Source: an uncultured Prevotellaceae bacterium
GTDB taxonomy: Bacteria > Bacteroidota > Bacteroidia > Bacteroidales > Bacteroidaceae
Assembly: GCA_947306845.1 (NCBI GenBank)
Contig: CAMZHP010000082.1
Coordinates: forward strand, 1 to 11,324
Reading direction: 5' to 3'
Length of the DNA stretch: 11,324 nucleotides
The position numbers were made by a program, and so were the translations under genes. The first letter of the stretch is position 1; the number at the start of each line of letters is the position of its first letter. Under the pieces are notes generated by a model. It was not told the DNA's origin and did no database searches. It was given only the letters and a program-made list of their open reading frames with translations. This document shows, piece after piece, positions 7,349-11,324 of the stretch.

Positions 7349-8479
7349 TCAACCTGCCAGTCGTTTCAGCCACATTCCAAAGAAACGGTCATAGACAAGA
7401 TAGTCTCCCTGAGGTGTCTGATAAACGTACTCTTTATCTTGCAGCGACTTGAGTGCAAGTTTGATGCTGCTGGGAGCCGGCAATCGGTAACGAAGGACGA
7501 ATTCGAGTGAAGTGGGTGCACTGACCACCCCCTGCCGTGCGATGGCAGTTAGGAGTAAGGCTTGATTCTCTGTCAGTAGGTTGTAGTTGTTCTGATAGTT
7601 AATTTCCTGCTCAGCAAGAATCTCATTGACAACCATATTCACAGTATCCCGACTGAGTTCTTTTTTGGGCGTCCGATAAAGACGGTTGAGTATCTTTTGG
7701 ATATACCATGTCTGACCATCCACCATGTCATACAAATAGGCAAAAACATCCTGAAGCATCAACCGTCCCTGCTTTGAGAAGAAGTCATTGGCAAATTTCC
7801 AATACTTCTCTGAATCTATCTCCTTGATGGTCATGATTTGCGAACTGTTGAAGAAGGGATGTTTGGGCGACATGAACATTTCTGCCAATAAATGCTGCTG
7901 ACTGCCAGAGAAGATGAGGTGGACATTTGGAATAAACTGGATGATTGAACGGATGAAAGCATCGGCACCAATCTCACTGTAATGGCTCACTTGCTGAAAC
8001 TCGTCGATGGCAAGATAGCACTGCCGTCCGGACTCCTTGATATACTCAAAGACTTGGGCAAGTGTTTCGCGTGCATTGTCAGGAACCACATTGAAACTGA
8101 AGGCCGGCATACCCGTGATCGGATCGGGAGTCACCGTTGGCCTCAGTGCCGCCACATATTGTTCTAACTTCCGTTTGAGAGACTTAGAAGGAGTGTCAAG
8201 TTTGCCCATAACAGCATTGGCAATGAACTGCACCATCTGACTGAAAGTCTTAGTGGGGAACACATCTACATAGAAACACTGAACGCTCTTATCCATTGAC
8301 TTCATCCTATCAAAGACATGATGAATCAATCCGGTCTTTCCAATGCGCCGTGGAGCCATCAGCGTCACGTTACTGCCGTTCCGCAAAGCGCTCACCAATG
8401 TTTCTGTCTCTTGCTCACGATCGCAGAAATACGCTGCTCCAAAGTAGCCGTATTCAGGAAAAGGGTTTTCCAATTTCAT
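7349..8479 (-). CDS. AAA ATPase of the archaeal ATPase (PF01637-like) family, second paralogue
   Basis: This 376-residue P-loop ATPase is built like the one at 3937-5061. It has a CDRE box (19-22), Walker A PRRIGKTG (43-50, lysine 48) and Walker B YLAIDEFQQ (155-163, D159/E160). SGSQQHLL follows, then a P-[KH]-PFF stretch that aligns with KMPFYQF of the paralogue, and a winged-helix-like C-terminus ending DYLVYDRFFGMWLKR. Identity is confined mostly to these motifs, so the pair is old rather than a recent duplication. It is predicted to be cytoplasmic, with no known substrate. ATG 8479 is the natural start, directly before the conserved N-terminus. That ATG lies in a heptamer array that also makes two overlapping mini-ORFs upstream. 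The promoter is at 8521-8552. The gene is A/T-richer than its glycan neighbours (23/60 G+C in 7801-7860). The HhH gene starts 68 bp downstream on the same strand. Confidence 0.9.
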   Translation of the reverse strand: MKLENPFPEYGYFGAAYFCDREQETETLVSALRNGSNVTLMAPRRIGKTGLIHHVFDRMKSMDKSVQCFYVDVFPTKTFSQMVQFIANAVMGKLDTPSKSLKRKLEQYVAALRPTVTPDPITGMPAFSFNVVPDNARETLAQVFEYIKESGRQCYLAIDEFQQVSHYSEIGADAFIRSIIQFIPNVHLIFSGSQQHLLAEMFMSPKHPFFNSSQIMTIKEIDSEKYWKFANDFFSKQGRLMLQDVFAYLYDMVDGQTWYIQKILNRLYRTPKKELSRDTVNMVVNEILAEQEINYQNNYNLLTENQALLLTAIARQGVVSAPTSLEFVLRYRLPAPSSIKLALKSLQDKEYVYQTPQGDYLVYDRFFGMWLKRLAG

Positions 8480-8515
8480 ATTCTATATTTCATGTTTTAT
8501 GTTTCATATTTTATG
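8474..8515 (-). repeat. Six-unit heptamer array covering the second ATPase's leader and start codon
   Basis: Read on the plus strand the units are TTTCATA, TTCTATA, TTTCATG, TTTTATG, TTTCATA, TTTTATG, an exact 7-bp register with a 14-bp higher period. On the minus strand each TATGAAA or CATGAAA unit carries ATG-AAA, and the one nearest the gene is its start. The last units also form the palindrome TTTCATA-TTT-TATGAAA (8502-8518) close to the predicted transcription start. Confidence 0.75.
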
Positions 8516-8520
8516 AAATA

Positions 8521-8552
8521 CAAAAATATGATATTCTTTTGAATCATCCAAA
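8521..8552 (-). promoter_or_regulatory. Bacteroidetes-type promoter of the second ATPase gene
   Basis: On the minus strand TTTG (8549-8552) is followed after 20 bases by TATTTTTG (8521-8528), the same spacing as the first ATPase's promoter. Transcription would begin near 8515, giving a leader of about 35 bases made almost wholly of the heptamer array. Confidence 0.65.
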
Positions 8553-8600
8553 TTTTTTGGTCTGTTTTTGCAAAAGATATAGGTCTTTCAAACTCCTCCA

Positions 8601-10235
8601 CTATTTCAAAAAATTCGCCAAAGGAGATTTGATTTGCTTAAGTCCTGTGCGCACACTTTGGGCATTGGCCTTTGCTCCCTTGAGCGAGGAGTGGGTATGG
8701 TCGTGATTGAAATACTCAGCCACACGCTTCTCACCCAATTTGTCATACTTGTCGGCGGTGATGTTGTGGACATCGACGAACTCCACGCCCGTCTGCTCCA
8801 CCACCTCGCGGTACCATTTTCCATAACTGTCGTTGCGGCGCTCGATGTGTCCGTCACGCCAGATGTTTCTCGGGGTGAGCGACACGAGGATGGGGGTGGC
8901 CCCCTTCTCACGCACGTCGTTGATGAACTTGCGCAGATACCAACCAAAAGTATATACCACCTCATACTTGCCATTGGACTTCAGCTTATAGACATGGCAA
9001 CTGTCCGCCGTGCCCCTGATGTCCGCCCGCTCCTTGAGGCTGTCGATGGCCCCCACGTCGTTGTGGCCGAACTGGATGAGTACAAAATCGCCAGGCTTCA
9101 AGCTATTATAAACCTTGTCCCACCTTCCCTCGTTGAGGAAGGTGCGGCAGGAACGTCCTGCCATGGCTGCATTGACGACAGTGATTTTCTTCGTGTCGAA
9201 AATATCCTCCGCCACGGCACCCCAGCCCCACATGCCATCCTTGTCCTTATCGGTGTTCTTCACGGTGCTGTCACCGGTGGTGAATACCACGGGCTTGCCC
9301 TCTTCGCGCTGCACATTGACTGTTGGCAGTTCCACGTTGATGAGACACGACTTGAGATAGGCTATCCACGGGTGGTCACAGGCGGCGATGCCCTCTGCGG
9401 CACAACGTGCGTTGAGCATGGCGCCAAACTTACTGGTGTGTATCTTGTCACCGAAGAAATAGTAGTTCATCTTCTCTGGCCCGAAGCCTTCCAGACAAGT
9501 AGCCGAACGGTCGTTGAGGTCGATGTAAGGCACCTGTTGCTCCTCTGCCACTTTCTGGCACCACTCACTGTGAATCTTCCTCACCACACGGCCGTTCTCC
9601 CAAGCATTACGCGGCGTGAGCGACATCAGCACGGGGAAGGCACCAGCCGCGCGCGTCTCGTTGATGAAGCGGCGCAAGTAACCTCCGTAACTGTATACAT
9701 CCTCAGCGCGGTAAGTAGTGTCGTTGCGGTGTATCTCCTGCACGTTGACATGCAGCACAGTATCCTTGTCGATGCCCGGAATGCTGGCCCGTGCCCGTCC
9801 TGTGTCGTAAGGGCCATTGTCGTTGTGCCCGATGCTGATGATGACCCAGTCGCCAGGGCGCAATGCCTTGCGGATGTCAGGCCACAGCATGCGGTAGAAC
9901 GTGCGGCTGCTCGTCCCTCCGAGTGCCTGGTTCTCGACGGTGATTTTGTTCTTGTCAAAAAAGTCCTCAGCATAGTAGCCCCATCCCCATTGGCCGTTGT
10001 TGCCATTGCCCAGCGTACCATTGCGCATGGTGCTGTTGCCCACGAGGAAAAGCACGGGATTGTTGCCCTTGCGGCTGCTGCCCGGTGCGACACGCGCCTG
10101 TCTTACCTTGTCGAGGCTATCGAGGGTAAGGTCCTTCACTTTATTGACATCCTCCATCCCTTGGAGGTTGGTCACCTGTGCCGTGGCAGCCATTGCCAGG
10201 AACAGAGTCATTGTCAGAAACAGTATTTTTTTCAT
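8601..10235 (-). CDS. Secreted tandem SGNH esterase, two CE12-like (rhamnogalacturonan acetylesterase) domains
   Basis: This is a 544-residue exported protein likely to remove O-acetyl groups from plant polysaccharide, CE12 members acting typically on rhamnogalacturonan or other acetylated pectin and xylan. The signal peptide is MKKILFLTMTLFLAMAATAQ (1-20). Domain 1 (about 60-290) has block I GNSTM (S68), GGTSSRTF, GHND (136-139) and GDKIH (D263, H266). Domain 2 (about 314-540) has GDSTV (S323), AGRSCRTF, GHND (390-393) and DHTH (D512, H515). Both Ser-Asp-His triads are therefore present; domain 1 has Asn for the usual Asp of GDS, a non-catalytic position. The start at 10235 was chosen because it gives a clean signal peptide. 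The in-frame ATG at 10313 adds 26 residues that are only translated repeat. No promoter was seen in the 224-bp gap upstream, so co-transcription with the SGNH gene at 10460-11269 is likely. Confidence 0.9.
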   Translation of the reverse strand: MKKILFLTMTLFLAMAATAQVTNLQGMEDVNKVKDLTLDSLDKVRQARVAPGSSRKGNNPVLFLVGNSTMRNGTLGNGNNGQWGWGYYAEDFFDKNKITVENQALGGTSSRTFYRMLWPDIRKALRPGDWVIISIGHNDNGPYDTGRARASIPGIDKDTVLHVNVQEIHRNDTTYRAEDVYSYGGYLRRFINETRAAGAFPVLMSLTPRNAWENGRVVRKIHSEWCQKVAEEQQVPYIDLNDRSATCLEGFGPEKMNYYFFGDKIHTSKFGAMLNARCAAEGIAACDHPWIAYLKSCLINVELPTVNVQREEGKPVVFTTGDSTVKNTDKDKDGMWGWGAVAEDIFDTKKITVVNAAMAGRSCRTFLNEGRWDKVYNSLKPGDFVLIQFGHNDVGAIDSLKERADIRGTADSCHVYKLKSNGKYEVVYTFGWYLRKFINDVREKGATPILVSLTPRNIWRDGHIERRNDSYGKWYREVVEQTGVEFVDVHNITADKYDKLGEKRVAEYFNHDHTHSSLKGAKANAQSVRTGLKQIKSPLANFLK

Positions 10236-10284
10236 GTGGTGAGAAATAAGAGGTGAGAGGTGAGAGGTGAGAGGTGAGAGATTA
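10236..10284 (-). repeat. Heptamer tandem array (GAGGTGA) ending at the CE12 start codon
   Basis: Seven units run in strict register from the base next to the start codon: GTGGTGA, GAAATAA, GAGGTGA four times (10250-10277), GAGATTA. On the coding strand this reads as repeated TCACCTC. It is what produces the spurious Ser-His-Leu-Pro-rich extension upstream of the true start. Confidence 0.85.
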
Positions 10285-10292
10285 GTATTTTT

Positions 10293-10308
10293 GGAGTTTA
10301 GGAGTTTA
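10293..10308 (-). repeat. Octamer repeat (GGAGTTTA), two units
   Basis: There are two perfect 8-bp units, GGAGTTTA GGAGTTTA. Related octamers occur in the longer array at 11282-11324, upstream of the other SGNH gene. Confidence 0.65.
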
Positions 10309-10332
10309 GACATATGATTTGCGTGTCGTGAC

Positions 10333-10352
10333 GGACGCGATACATCGCGTCC
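10333..10352. repeat. REP-like palindrome GGACGCGAT-AC-ATCGCGTCC
   Basis: This is a perfect inverted repeat with 9-bp, G+C-rich arms and a 2-base centre, able to form a stable hairpin in RNA or single-stranded DNA. It is followed by CTAC, so the minus strand reads GTAGGGACGCGAT. Two degenerate copies lie at 2137-2191. No poly-T tract follows on either strand, so it is not a typical terminator. Confidence 0.7.
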
Positions 10353-10382
10353 CTACATGAGCACCACCATTTTTGCAGTGAA

Positions 10383-10410
10383 ATTCTTCACTCTTCATTC
10401 TTCACTTTCA
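10383..10410 (-). repeat. Heptamer repeat (GAAGAAT/GAAGAGT)
   Basis: Plus-strand units are ATTCTTC, ACTCTTC, ATTCTTC and a diverged ACTTTCA. This block lies between the AATTATG array and the REP-like palindrome and has no counterpart in the otherwise similar gap after the GH3 gene. Confidence 0.65.
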
Positions 10411-10424
10411 AAAACAGGAGTAAT

Positions 10425-10459
10425 CATAATTCATAATTCTTAATCCTTAATTCTAAATT
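10425..10459 (-). repeat. Heptamer tandem array (AATTAAG/AATTATG) starting at the SGNH stop codon
   Basis: On the minus strand, directly after stop TAG (10460-10462), come AATTTAG, AATTAAG, GATTAAG, AATTATG, AATTATG and then ATTAC. Unit type, 7-bp register and the closing AATTATG-ATTAC match the array at the GH3 stop (2082-2116). Confidence 0.85.
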
Positions 10460-11269
10460 CTAGAAAGTGCACGGTAGAGCGAGCAACTGATACATGATGG
10501 TGCGGGCCATGCGGACATGGCCGGCATCGTTTGGGTGAAGCTGGTCGCGTTCATTGTGGCAGTAGATGATGTGCTCGTTGACGAGGGGGAAGAAGCCGCT
10601 GGTGGCATTGAGGTCGATGACGGGCACAGCCCAGATGTTGGCAGCCTCCTTCACGCTCTCCACGTATGCATCCACCCATTCGCCGATCTCATTGGTGTAC
10701 GACTCCTCCGGCTGGATGTTCTTCTCGTTGCCGTAGAAATAGCCACGGTGGATGGGGGTAATCAGCACCACCTGCTTTTGGGGGAACATTTCCTTGACAC
10801 GCTTGAGTGCGATGTTGATGCGCCCTCGGTAGGTGTCCTTATTCATCGATGGCGTGCGGTGGCGGCGCAGCACGTTGGCCTTGTCGCGATGGACGGCAGC
10901 CTCGACGGAGTCCTCAGTGACGGTGTACCACTCACCAATAGGCACAGCGGCGTTGAAATCATTGGTACCGATGAAAATAAGTATGGCGTCGAAGTCATCG
11001 CCATGCTCTTTCTTCAGTTTCTCCGCTTGGTTGGGGATGTCATTCCACTGCCTGCCGCTGATGGCATAGACATAAGGTGTGATGTCGAGCCATTCCTGAA
11101 GAAAGTTCCACCATTTTTGTTTAGAGCCACTGTTGCGGGGGTCGGTGATGCTGTCACCGAAATAAGCCACACGCTTGCCCTGCCAAGGATGTTGGAAAAG
11201 AGTCTGCGCACTCATGCTCATACACAGGGCAAGGAGTGCCATTGTCAGCCATGTTTTTGATTTGTTCAT
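10460..11269 (-). CDS. Secreted SGNH/GDSL-family hydrolase, probable carbohydrate acetylesterase
   Basis: This is a 269-residue exported serine esterase of the SGNH fold. The signal peptide (MNKSKTWLTMALLALCMSMSA, cleavage before Q22) is followed by block I FGDSIT (S40, nucleophile), a block II glycine (G72, ISGRQWNDI), block III GTND (101-104) and block V DQLHPNDAGH (D242, H245). The set is complete, so the enzyme should be active. LALC near residue 16 has Leu before the Cys, so a lipoprotein signal is unlikely. The usual role of such proteins in Bacteroidales carbohydrate loci is removal of acetyl groups from plant glycans; the substrate is not readable here. The gene lies upstream of the tandem CE12 gene on the same strand and is probably first in a shared transcript. 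Its own start is preceded by an octamer array that runs off the window, so the promoter is not visible. Confidence 0.88.
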   Translation of the reverse strand: MNKSKTWLTMALLALCMSMSAQTLFQHPWQGKRVAYFGDSITDPRNSGSKQKWWNFLQEWLDITPYVYAISGRQWNDIPNQAEKLKKEHGDDFDAILIFIGTNDFNAAVPIGEWYTVTEDSVEAAVHRDKANVLRRHRTPSMNKDTYRGRINIALKRVKEMFPQKQVVLITPIHRGYFYGNEKNIQPEESYTNEIGEWVDAYVESVKEAANIWAVPVIDLNATSGFFPLVNEHIIYCHNERDQLHPNDAGHVRMARTIMYQLLALPCTF

Positions 11270-11281
11270 GAGAATATTATT

Positions 11282-11324
11282 AGGAGTTTAGGAGATTAGG
11301 AGTTTGGGAGATTAGGAGTTTGGG
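11282..11324 (-). repeat. Octamer tandem array (AGGAGTTT/AGGAGATT), running off the window
   Basis: Five in-register 8-bp units (AGGAGTTT, AGGAGATT, AGGAGTTT, GGGAGATT, AGGAGTTT) plus GGG alternate two variants, giving a 16-bp higher period. The array begins 12 bases upstream of the SGNH start codon and continues beyond the window end. It is of the same type as 10293-10308. Confidence 0.8.

Noticed and set aside
8634..10256. A 540-codon open frame on the plus strand opposite the CE12 gene.
   Set aside because: It mirrors the minus-strand gene, which has clear SGNH motifs and a signal peptide. The plus frame has no recognisable domain and arises from codon bias in G+C-rich sequence.
10383..10459. 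The repeat-rich gap between the SGNH genes as a possible CRISPR array.
   Set aside because: Units are 7-8 bp without spacers, so the structure is simple tandem repetition and not a repeat-spacer array.

Overview
The window looks like a Bacteroidales chromosome, most likely Prevotella or a close relative. The evidence is a DUF6377-type membrane regulator, secreted carbohydrate-active enzymes with type I signal peptides, no Shine-Dalgarno leaders, and two promoters that fit the Bacteroidetes TTTG / TAnnTTTG (-33/-7) consensus. The species cannot be fixed from the sequence alone.

Layout: (1) 1-3921, plus strand: the 3' part of a family 3 glycoside hydrolase, then a DUF6377 regulator (signal peptide, periplasmic helical repeats, TM segment, coiled coil, HTH). 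(2) 3937-8479, minus strand: two paralogous archaeal-type AAA ATPases (PRRxGKT Walker A, IDEFQQ Walker B) on either side of an outer-membrane beta-barrel protein with a ComEA-like helix-hairpin-helix domain. Both ATPase genes look lower in G+C than the glycan genes, and both have a TTTG-N20-TAnnTTTG promoter. (3) 8601-11269, minus strand: a secreted protein with two tandem CE12-like SGNH esterase domains, preceded by a second secreted SGNH/GDSL hydrolase.

The flanks form a polysaccharide-use neighbourhood. The GH3 trims glycosides, the SGNH proteins probably remove acetyl groups (CE12 suggests pectin or rhamnogalacturonan), and the DUF6377 protein could sense glycan supply. The central ATPase/HhH block has no clear glycan role and may have been acquired.

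The least expected structure is between the genes. Several gaps carry short tandem arrays of 7- or 8-bp units that start or stop at start and stop codons, plus a REP-like palindrome with arms GGACGCGAT/ATCGCGTCC. The gap after the GH3 and the gap after the single-domain SGNH gene share these modules in the same order and orientation relative to transcription. Upstream of the first ATPase is a separate operator-like set of TGTTCACCA/TGGTGAACA palindromes. Upstream of the second ATPase, a heptamer array creates two five-codon ORFs joined by ATGA overlaps to the gene start. No tRNA, rRNA, CRISPR array, transposase or integrase was seen.
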